Positions 1 to 5,045 of a stretch of DNA of 5,587 nt are shown here, one piece after another. Both the position numbers and the translations under genes were made by a program. Numbering within the stretch: the stretch's first letter is position 1; each line of letters begins with the position of its first letter. The notes under the pieces were generated by a model. The model was not told where the DNA came from, did no database searches, and saw only the letters and a program-made list of their open reading frames with translations. This DNA is from an uncultured Micrococcales bacterium (GTDB lineage Bacteria > Actinomycetota > Actinomycetes > Actinomycetales > Microbacteriaceae), in assembly GCA_903824455.1 (NCBI GenBank), contig CAIJWY010000154.1, positions 1-5,587 on the forward strand, in the 5' to 3' direction.

Positions 1-21
1 TACCGACTGAGCTAGGGTGGC
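1..21 (-). tRNA. tRNA gene, 5' part only (truncated by window edge)
   Basis: Read on the minus strand from position 21, the sequence is GCCACCC-TA-GCTC-AGTCGGTA. This matches the start of a tRNA: a 7-nt acceptor strand, T8, A9, a GCTC D-stem and an 8-nt D-loop with A14, G15, G18-G19 and A21 all in place. The rest of the gene, including the anticodon, lies to the left of the window, so the amino acid cannot be read. The 5' sequence is compatible with a lysine or threonine tRNA, but that is a guess. It is transcribed away from the oxidoreductase gene. The match is to pattern only; the complementary acceptor strand cannot be checked here. Confidence 0.78.
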
Positions 22-22
22 G

Positions 23-38
23 AGTTACCGAAGTAACT
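23..38. repeat. Perfect inverted repeat beside the tRNA 5' end
   Basis: AGTTAC-CGAA-GTAACT is a perfect 6-bp stem with a 4-nt loop, one base from the tRNA 5' end. On the minus strand the loop is TTCG closed by a C-G pair, the very stable UUCG tetraloop form. The A/T run (T-run on the minus strand) lies before the hairpin in the tRNA direction, so it is not a normal intrinsic terminator for either flanking gene as seen here. It may be a hairpin in the tRNA precursor leader, a protein-binding palindrome between divergent genes, or chance. Confidence 0.5.
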
Positions 39-54
39 AAAAAAGTTTACCGCC

Positions 55-60
55 TACTAT
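55..60 (+). promoter_or_regulatory. -10 box of a likely leaderless promoter for the oxidoreductase
   Basis: TACTAT fits the TAnnnT -10 pattern and lies 7 nt before the ATG at 68, so transcription would start at or next to the start codon. No good Shine-Dalgarno sequence precedes the ATG (only a weak AGAG), which agrees with a leaderless mRNA. No clear -35 box is seen. Leaderless starts of this geometry are common in actinobacteria. Confidence 0.55.
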
Positions 61-67
61 TAGAGCC

Positions 68-1090
68 ATGACCTTCACTTTCCCAACCCCAAATCTCATC
101 GACCCAGCCAGCGTCACCTCCTATCGCTGGGGAATCATGGGAGCCGCCGGCATCGCTGAAGCTTTCGTAACCGGCGTGCAGAAGCATGCCAAACAACAGA
201 TTGTGGCTGTGGCATCTAGAACGCCTGGAAAGGCCGCCGAATTTGCTGCTCGATTCAACCTGCAAAGCCACGACAACTACGAAGATTTGTTGGCCCGCGA
301 CGACATCGACGTGATCTACATCCCAACTTTGCCGAGTCAACACAAAGACCACGCGCTTTTGGCAATTGCCGCCGGCAAGCACGTTCTGATTGAAAAACCA
401 GTCACCCTCATCCCCAGCGAAGCCGCCGAAATCTTTGCTGCCGCCAAGGCCAAGGGTGTTTTGGCGATGGAAGCGATGTGGACCCGATATCTTCCGCAGT
501 ACGACATCATTCGACAGCTGGTTGCCAACGAGGCAATGGGCGATATCGAACTGGTGAACGTTTCGATGGCTCAGGCAAACCTGGATCAGGCACGTCTCTG
601 GAAAAAGGGTCACGGCGACCCTTTCACCGACATGGGTATCTACCCAATCAGCTTCTGCCAAACCTTCCTTGGAAACCCAACCAAGATCACCGCTCAGGGA
701 GTGCTCAACCAAGACGGCATCGACGAAGAGGTTTCGGTTCAGCTGCAATACGCCAGCGGTGCCCGAGCCTACGTTCTCGTTTCCGGAAGAGCAGCAATAC
801 CTGGCATCGGCCAAATCGCTGGAACCAAAGCCAAACTCGATGTTGGCCCGGAGTTCTTTATCCCAAGCAAGTTGGAACTGCGTTCGGTTGATTTCAACTC
901 AGCACCAACCACTTGGAAAGACGAGTCGGCAGTTATCGGCCACGAAGGTCTTAGCTACCAGGCAACCGCTCTGGCATCGTTCCTAGATCAGGGTCTCTTG
1001 GAATCGCCATACGAATCACACGCTGAATCACTAGCGAACCTAGAAGTTTGCGCCGAGGTCATTCGACTGATCGGCGCTGAAATCCTATAG
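68..1090 (+). CDS. Gfo/Idh/MocA-family NAD(P)-dependent oxidoreductase
   Basis: A 340-aa cytoplasmic protein, normal length for the family, which oxidises or reduces hydroxyl/keto groups of sugars, inositols or diols with NAD(P). Residues about 20-125 form the Rossmann domain: a nucleotide-binding loop WGIMGAAGIA at 21-30, then the family's EKP motif with the catalytic lysine (109-111, K110). Residues about 130-330 are the C-terminal alpha/beta domain, with EAMWTRYLP (135-143) and DMGIYP (188-193), the latter matching the DxGxY active-site motif. The EAMW stretch recalls the dihydrodiol dehydrogenase/YvaA-like branch, but the substrate cannot be fixed. About 20 residues precede the first beta strand. 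No better internal start is seen, and the ATG sits just after a -10 box. The gene is divergent from the tRNA and 16 nt before the first carboxypeptidase; no functional link is evident. Confidence 0.9.
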   Translation: MTFTFPTPNLIDPASVTSYRWGIMGAAGIAEAFVTGVQKHAKQQIVAVASRTPGKAAEFAARFNLQSHDNYEDLLARDDIDVIYIPTLPSQHKDHALLAIAAGKHVLIEKPVTLIPSEAAEIFAAAKAKGVLAMEAMWTRYLPQYDIIRQLVANEAMGDIELVNVSMAQANLDQARLWKKGHGDPFTDMGIYPISFCQTFLGNPTKITAQGVLNQDGIDEEVSVQLQYASGARAYVLVSGRAAIPGIGQIAGTKAKLDVGPEFFIPSKLELRSVDFNSAPTTWKDESAVIGHEGLSYQATALASFLDQGLLESPYESHAESLANLEVCAEVIRLIGAEIL

Positions 1091-1094
1091 TCGA

Positions 1095-1100
1095 TACCCT
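1095..1100 (+). promoter_or_regulatory. -10 box of a likely leaderless promoter for the first dacB
   Basis: TACCCT fits TAnnnT and ends 6 nt before the GTG at 1107, inside the 16-nt gap between the two genes. No Shine-Dalgarno sequence at proper spacing is seen, so a leaderless transcript starting at the GTG is plausible. The first dacB could then be expressed independently, besides any read-through from the upstream gene. The evidence is pattern and spacing only. Confidence 0.45.
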
Positions 1101-1106
1101 AGACAG

Positions 1107-2459
1107 GTGAGCAAGTTAATTCGGCTGTTGATTGCGGCCAGCTCTGCACTCAGTTTGCTACTGGTAGGCTCGCTGCCGGCTCAGGGTGACACCTGCACTC
1201 CAATAAAGAGTGAACTGGCGGCGGCCAAGCTTGGCAGGCTTTACGCCTACGCGGTAGATGTCACCTCTGGCAAAGTGCTGGTGAACGTGCGCTCCAATCA
1301 GCAGACTGCTTCGGCCTCGGTAATGAAGACCATCACCGCGGCGGCTGCCATCAAATTTATTGTGAAGCCCAGACTTGTTTCGGGTGCGCTCCCGTATCGA
1401 GCAACCACATCGGTATTGACCATCCCTGAGGAGCCAGGAACTCTAGTGCTACGTGGAGGGGGAGACCACACCCTTTCTCGGGTTGGCTCAACTTCCTACA
1501 CAACCTATTACCTGCCCGGCGCGCACCCTGCGAAACTTCGGATTCTTGCCAGTGAAGCGCTCGCGGCACTGCCAGCTGGCACTGTGATTAACAAAATCAT
1601 CCTGGATGACACCTTCTTCAAGGGCCCAACCTGGAACCCGAATTGGTTGGCCTATTCCAGAACCAACGGCGACATTTCACCGGTCACCGGTCTCATGGTT
1701 GATGCCGGTCGAGTGAACCCGGATCTAACCGACAAGGCCTATAGCGGTGTCAGGGTTTTAGATCCAACCGCGCAGGTTGGCCGTTTCTTCAAAACCTGGT
1801 TGGGCGAAGCCGCCAAAGACGCGAAGGTTGTAAAAGGAGTAACTCCGGCCACTGCAATCGTCCTAGTTTCCAAGGAATCTCAGCCTATCGAGAACTGGAT
1901 TCGTCACGCTCTTAGAATTTCTGACAATACCGAAACCGAAGTAATTGCGAGACACACCGAACTGGCTCTTCGGCTGCCAAATAAGTACACATCGGTTCAG
2001 TCGATGGGTCGACGCCTGTTCGCGAGTCTCGGTGTCGACCATAAAAAGCTGGTTATGAAAGATGCTTCCGGTTTGGCGTCAACCAATCAGGTGACTCCAA
2101 TGCTTCTGGTGGCTCTAATGAGTGCCGCGGCTAATCCGGAGAGCGACATTGCCCTGCTTCCAGGACTAATGGCAACCTCGGGGGATGGAGGAACTCTGGG
2201 CGGCCGATTCCTGACCTATAACAAGGACACTAAACAATACGATTTGGTCATTCCCTACGGAAGTATTCGAGCTAAGACCGGATACATCGGAAGCGTCTAT
2301 AGCCTGGCTGGGTTGATCACCACAGCCGATGCGCACCAGATTGCTTTTGCGATTTTCGCTGTGTCAGATAGAAAGCACGGACGTTACGTTGGCGTTGGAA
2401 CCAAGAATGCCATCGACGACGTGGTCGAAAAGCTCTACGTTTGCGGGTCTACTCTTTAG
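1107..2459 (+). CDS. dacB: Secreted D-alanyl-D-alanine carboxypeptidase, peptidase S13 (PBP4/DacB type), paralogue 1
   Basis: A 450-aa penicillin-binding protein that should remove the terminal D-Ala from peptidoglycan stem peptides, or cut D-Ala-mDAP/Lys type cross-links, outside the membrane. Residues 1-25 are a signal peptide (basic SKLIR, hydrophobic core, likely cut after LPA). All three active-site motifs are present: SVMK at 71-74 (nucleophile S71, K74), SDN at 272-274 and KTG at 390-392. The S13-typical GTL.GRF stretch is at 358-368. The 201 residues between SxxK and SDN hold the family's inserted domains, somewhat shorter than in E. coli DacB. The only cysteines are C30 and C446, probably a disulfide tying the ends of the domain. 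The GTG start is chosen because it gives a full signal peptide. The 3' end overlaps convergent copC by 11 bp. Catalytic preference (carboxypeptidase versus endopeptidase) cannot be told. Confidence 0.9.
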   Translation: MSKLIRLLIAASSALSLLLVGSLPAQGDTCTPIKSELAAAKLGRLYAYAVDVTSGKVLVNVRSNQQTASASVMKTITAAAAIKFIVKPRLVSGALPYRATTSVLTIPEEPGTLVLRGGGDHTLSRVGSTSYTTYYLPGAHPAKLRILASEALAALPAGTVINKIILDDTFFKGPTWNPNWLAYSRTNGDISPVTGLMVDAGRVNPDLTDKAYSGVRVLDPTAQVGRFFKTWLGEAAKDAKVVKGVTPATAIVLVSKESQPIENWIRHALRISDNTETEVIARHTELALRLPNKYTSVQSMGRRLFASLGVDHKKLVMKDASGLASTNQVTPMLLVALMSAAANPESDIALLPGLMATSGDGGTLGGRFLTYNKDTKQYDLVIPYGSIRAKTGYIGSVYSLAGLITTADAHQIAFAIFAVSDRKHGRYVGVGTKNAIDDVVEKLYVCGSTL

Positions 2460-3036
2460 GCTTGCGAGCTTTGCGGAACAATAGCCACGCAACCACGGCC
2501 ACACCGACCACTGCCAGCCCGGAGCCCACGAATGGTGAGAGGGCTTCGTTGGAGTCAGCCATGGTTTCTGGTTCGCTTGCCAGCGGAGTAGCAATAACCT
2601 TTGGCGTTGGTTCCGTGGTTGGAGTATCGGTGGCGCAGGCCGGAGTGGTGTACTCGGTTTCGGCGTTACCAGACACGCTGAAGCTGAACTTGCCACTGAT
2701 CGGGTGCCCATCTTCGGCCAAAGTTCTCCAAGTTACCTCGTAGTCTCCTTCGGTGGGAAGAAAGGCATTGGTGTAAATGCGATTTTCTTCGACTCCAGAG
2801 CAGTCGGCGTGAACTTCGTTCCCAGATGGGTCAACCACCAAGATTTCAGTTGAATTTGCCAGTTCCAGGATTTTGTCGGTGAACTGAACGCTAACCACCT
2901 GTTCACCCGGAGCCACGGTTTCACCGGCGGCTGGCGAGGTGCTATCAACCTCGGTGTGGGCAAAAGACGGGTTGGTTTGGAAGATCAAAAATAGGAATAC
3001 TGCGAGGACGGCTAAGGCATTTTTCACAGGGCGCAT
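2449..3036 (-). CDS. copC: CopC-domain copper-binding protein with signal peptide and C-terminal membrane anchor
   Basis: A 195-aa protein expected to bind Cu(II) on the outer face of the membrane and take part in copper homeostasis or delivery. Residues 1-26 are a signal peptide ending PSFA, so cleavage would leave H27 as the new N-terminus. Residues 27-122 are a CopC beta-sandwich (TSPAAGETV, VQFTDKI, and AEDGHPISGKFSF near the end). H27, D109 and H111 match the Cu(II) site of CopC proteins (amino-terminal His plus Asp-Gly-His). The Met-rich Cu(I) site is not apparent, so it looks like a Cu(II)-only type. C79 and C134 are extra and may form a disulfide. A Thr/Pro-rich linker (about 130-160) leads to a membrane helix (169-187) and a basic RKARKPK tail, giving an outside-facing tethered form. 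No fused CopD domain or neighbouring copD is seen. It lies between two dacB paralogues on the opposite strand. Confidence 0.88.
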   Translation of the reverse strand: MRPVKNALAVLAVFLFLIFQTNPSFAHTEVDSTSPAAGETVAPGEQVVSVQFTDKILELANSTEILVVDPSGNEVHADCSGVEENRIYTNAFLPTEGDYEVTWRTLAEDGHPISGKFSFSVSGNAETEYTTPACATDTPTTEPTPKVIATPLASEPETMADSNEALSPFVGSGLAVVGVAVVAWLLFRKARKPKE

Positions 3037-3042
3037 ATATGA

Positions 3043-3048
3043 AGTCTA
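3043..3048 (-). promoter_or_regulatory. -10 box of a likely leaderless promoter for copC
   Basis: On the minus strand, TAGACT (TAnnnT) is followed by 6 nt (TCATAT) and then the copC ATG at 3036. This is the same geometry as at 55-68 and 1095-1107. No Shine-Dalgarno sequence precedes the ATG, which supports leaderless transcription. No good -35 box is seen at 16-18 bp spacing; that zone overlaps the -10 box of the opposite promoter. Confidence 0.55.
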
Positions 3049-3060
3049 GGCATGTCTAGG
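3044..3060. repeat. Direct repeat GTCTAGG, two copies one helical turn apart
   Basis: GTCTAGG occurs at 3044-3050 and 3054-3060, 10 bp apart start to start, in the copC/dacB divergent promoter region. The first copy overlaps the copC -10 box. The reverse complement CCTAGAC also occurs at 1098-1104, just before the first dacB start. One more GTCTAGG lies inside coding sequence at 5413-5419, so the heptamer is not confined to promoters. It may be a regulator site or simply part of -10 sequences. Confidence 0.35.
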
Positions 3061-3068
3061 GGCTTGGT

Positions 3069-3074
3069 TAGACT
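3069..3074 (+). promoter_or_regulatory. -10 box for the dacB2-pncA-exchanger operon
   Basis: TAGACT (TAnnnT) on the plus strand is the same hexamer as the copC -10 box in mirror orientation, 20 bp away. Transcription would start near 3081, giving a leader of about 20 nt that contains the GGAG ribosome site at 3093. This promoter therefore fits a leadered mRNA, unlike the other three in the window. No clear -35 box is seen; its place would overlap the copC -10 box. Confidence 0.45.
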
Positions 3075-3092
3075 TGAACGGAAAGTCGCATT

Positions 3093-3096
3093 GGAG
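3093..3096 (+). promoter_or_regulatory. Ribosome binding site that fixes the TTG start of the second dacB
   Basis: GGAG lies 5 nt before the TTG at 3102. It supports this rare start codon over internal candidates, and the same GGAG-5 nt-TTG arrangement recurs at the exchanger gene (5037-5048). Confidence 0.65.
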
Positions 3097-3101
3097 AAAT
3101 T

Positions 3102-4469
3102 TTGAGCAACGACAAACCTAGGTTTGAGTTTCTGAAGCAAACCCTGCTTGGCGCCACCAGCGGCGCTCTCGTGCTCGGTTTAACTATCTGGGGAATTAGC
3201 GCAACCGGCACCCCGTCGGGCACTCCAACCGGAACTCCAACCACTACTGCTACCGATACCCCAACCGCAAACCCGGCTGCCTGCTCCGTGAAAGACCAAT
3301 CAGCCGATGCCAGGCTTGGAACACTTTCTGCTCAGGTTATCGATTTAGCCAGTGGCAAAGTTCTCTACGATAACGGCGGCAAAAATCCTGCCATCACTGC
3401 TTCATCGATAAAGCTTGTTACCGCAACGGCTGCCATGCAAGCCCTCGGCCCAAACTTCAGGATCACCACCAAAGTGGTCTACTCGGCAGCGAAGCCAGAC
3501 ACGGTTGTGCTAGTTGGTGGCGGCGACCCAACTCTTTCGCGCTTGGCAACAGGTTCATCTGTTTATTCTGGAGCTCCTCGCCTGAGCGATTTAGCTCAGC
3601 AGGTGAACGACTGGGCGTTGGCCCAGGGCATCACCGAAATCAAGCACCTAGTTATCGACTCAACTCTGATTACCGGATCAACTTGGGAATCTAGCTGGCC
3701 AATTGCCGAGCGAACCGGTGGCTACCAGCCTCTGATTACCTCGCTCATGGTCGATGGCGATCGCGCCAACCCCAAGGCAGCCACCTCTGCTAGGAGCACC
3801 GATCCAACCGGTCGTGCTGCGCGAGAATTCAAAAAAGCCTTGGGTGCGATTGCTGCTAACGCCGACATCAGTTCTGGAATCGCTGCCAACGGCGCTTCCA
3901 AGATTGCCGAAGTGAAGTCGGCCAAACTGCCAACGCTAATCAACTACATGATTTCGGCGAGCGACAACACAATCGCCGAGTATCTGGCCCGTCACGTTGC
4001 CATCTCTCAAGGTCTTCCATCAAACCTTGAATCAATTCAGATGGGTTACCAGAAGGCTCTGAACACTATGGGTCTCGACTGGGCTGGTGTGGTAATCAAA
4101 GATGGCTCAGGTGAATCTAAAAATGATTTGATCTCACCGGCGTTTTACAACAACCTAATGGCCAAGATCCTAGGCGGCGACGCCAACCTTCAGAGCGTTC
4201 TAAAGGGATTGCCAATTTCAGGTAAGTCAGGAACTTTAGCCGGTCGCTTTGGCGGCAAAAACTCGGTTGCTCGCGGTCAAATCTTTGCCAAGACCGGAAG
4301 CATCTACCGCGCATATGCCCTGGTTGGCTACCTGAACGCCAAAGACGGTTCTCGTCTCGCCTTTGCCATTCTGGCTTCTGGCTCGGCCACGAACAAGAAT
4401 ACGAAGCTTGCCATTGATAACCTCGCTACCGGTTTTTACAACTGCGGCCTCGAACTATCTAATGACTAA
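3102..4469 (+). CDS. dacB: Membrane-anchored D-alanyl-D-alanine carboxypeptidase, peptidase S13 (PBP4/DacB type), paralogue 2
   Basis: A 455-aa penicillin-binding protein of the same family as the product of 1107-2459, expected to trim peptidoglycan stem peptides. The N-terminus is charged (SNDKPRFEFLKQ), followed by a hydrophobic segment (about 14-34) without an obvious cleavage site, so it may stay as a membrane anchor. A Gly/Thr/Pro repeat linker (36-59) follows, then the catalytic domain. Motifs: SSIK at 101-104 (nucleophile S101, K104), SDN at 287-289, GTLAGRF at 377-383 and KTG at 397-399. The only cysteines, C61 and C448, match C30 and C446 of paralogue 1. Shared blocks such as GGGDPTLSR and the LMVD...R.NP stretch show common descent. 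The TTG start is backed by GGAG 5 nt upstream. It is the first gene of an operon, and its last 8 nt overlap the pncA start. Confidence 0.9.
   Translation: MSNDKPRFEFLKQTLLGATSGALVLGLTIWGISATGTPSGTPTGTPTTTATDTPTANPAACSVKDQSADARLGTLSAQVIDLASGKVLYDNGGKNPAITASSIKLVTATAAMQALGPNFRITTKVVYSAAKPDTVVLVGGGDPTLSRLATGSSVYSGAPRLSDLAQQVNDWALAQGITEIKHLVIDSTLITGSTWESSWPIAERTGGYQPLITSLMVDGDRANPKAATSARSTDPTGRAAREFKKALGAIAANADISSGIAANGASKIAEVKSAKLPTLINYMISASDNTIAEYLARHVAISQGLPSNLESIQMGYQKALNTMGLDWAGVVIKDGSGESKNDLISPAFYNNLMAKILGGDANLQSVLKGLPISGKSGTLAGRFGGKNSVARGQIFAKTGSIYRAYALVGYLNAKDGSRLAFAILASGSATNKNTKLAIDNLATGFYNCGLELSND
3207..3266 (+). repeat. Five 12-bp tandem units coding a GTPT-type linker
   Basis: Within the second dacB, five 4-codon units encode GTPS-GTPT-GTPT-TTAT-DTPT (residues 36-55). 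Units 2 and 3 are nearly identical in DNA and units 4 and 5 are diverged. The tract joins the membrane segment to the catalytic domain and is likely an extended spacer reaching into the wall; O-glycosylation of its threonines is possible but not shown. Such tandem units can change copy number by replication slippage without shifting frame. Confidence 0.75.
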
Positions 4470-5037
4470 AGCTCTTTTTATCATCGACGTGCAGAACGAC
4501 TTTTGCGAAGGCGGGTCGTTAGCTGTGGAAGGCGGCGCAGCCGTTGCATCGGGAATTACAAATTATCTCGTTGAACATCAGAACGACTACGACATAGTTA
4601 TTGCTTCTCGAGACTGGCACGATGCCAATAGCGATAACGGCGGGCACTTTGCTGCCGCCGGAGAAGAACCAGACTTCGTGAATACCTGGCCAGCTCACTG
4701 TGTTAGCGACACCGCCGGGGCCGAATACCACCCAAATCTAGACCTCTCGATGATCGACCTCCACATAGAAAAAGGTCAGGGTAAACCTGCCTATTCAATT
4801 TTCGAAGGCACCAACCGTGCTGGAGTAACCTTTCCCGAATTAATCACTGAGCTTGAGGTAAACGAAGTAGATATCGTGGGAATCGCAACCGATTATTGCG
4901 TTTTAGCCTCGGCACTCGACTCGAAGGCATTCGGTCTTCAAGTTCGGGTGCTTTCACAGCTAACTGTCGGGGTAGCACAAGACTCAAGTGGTTTAGCCTT
5001 AACTAAGTTGTCAGCCATTGGCTGCGAGATTATCTAG
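4462..5037 (+). CDS. pncA: Nicotinamidase (pyrazinamidase) PncA
   Basis: A 191-aa cytoplasmic isochorismatase-fold hydrolase that converts nicotinamide to nicotinate plus ammonia in NAD salvage. The catalytic triad is visible: D9 in IDVQNDF, K104 in HIEKGQ and C146 in ATDYCV. The metal site of PncA enzymes is also present: D51 and H53 in RDWH, H62 in GGHF, and H79 in WPAHCV. Length is close to the 186 aa of M. tuberculosis PncA. The frame stays open upstream to an ATG at 4363, but the true start is the ATG at 4462, because the family's conserved N-terminus (ALFIIDVQNDF) begins directly after it. The ATG overlaps the end of the second dacB by 8 nt (ATGACTAA), and no separate ribosome site is seen, so translation is probably coupled. 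The enzyme would also act on the drug pyrazinamide, as the family does. Confidence 0.95.
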   Translation: MTKALFIIDVQNDFCEGGSLAVEGGAAVASGITNYLVEHQNDYDIVIASRDWHDANSDNGGHFAAAGEEPDFVNTWPAHCVSDTAGAEYHPNLDLSMIDLHIEKGQGKPAYSIFEGTNRAGVTFPELITELEVNEVDIVGIATDYCVLASALDSKAFGLQVRVLSQLTVGVAQDSSGLALTKLSAIGCEII

Positions 5038-5040
5038 GAG
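5037..5040 (+). promoter_or_regulatory. Ribosome binding site that fixes the TTG start of the exchanger gene
   Basis: GGAG, beginning on the last base of the pncA stop codon, lies 5 nt before the TTG at 5046. It supports the TTG as the start and shows that the exchanger gene follows pncA in one transcript. Confidence 0.65.
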
Positions 5041-5045
5041 AAAAA

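Noticed and set aside
23..49. Hairpin near the tRNA as a terminator
   Set aside because: On the plus strand the stem is followed by A residues, and on the minus strand the T-run comes before the stem, so neither direction has the stem-then-T-run order.
47..814. Long open frame (255 codons) on the minus strand
   Set aside because: It lies fully opposite the oxidoreductase, which has clear family motifs. Its translation is rich in His, Ser, Gly and Trp with no domain or signal I recognise, as expected of a shadow frame.
478..986. Two plus-strand open frames inside the oxidoreductase
   Set aside because: Arg/Ser/Pro-rich translations in shifted frames of a well-supported gene, with no ribosome site.
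2440..2480. Possible intrinsic terminator between the convergent dacB and copC genes
   Set aside because: Only a 3-4 bp stem (GCTT...AGC) can be drawn and no proper T-run follows on either strand.
2364..2963. Other open frames over the copC region on both strands
   Set aside because: They overlap the CopC frame, which has a signal peptide, copper ligands and a membrane anchor. The alternatives are low-complexity shadows.
4363..4461. Longer start for pncA at 4363
   Set aside because: The extra 33 residues lie inside the second dacB coding region and look unlike any PncA N-terminus. The conserved family start begins at the ATG at 4462.
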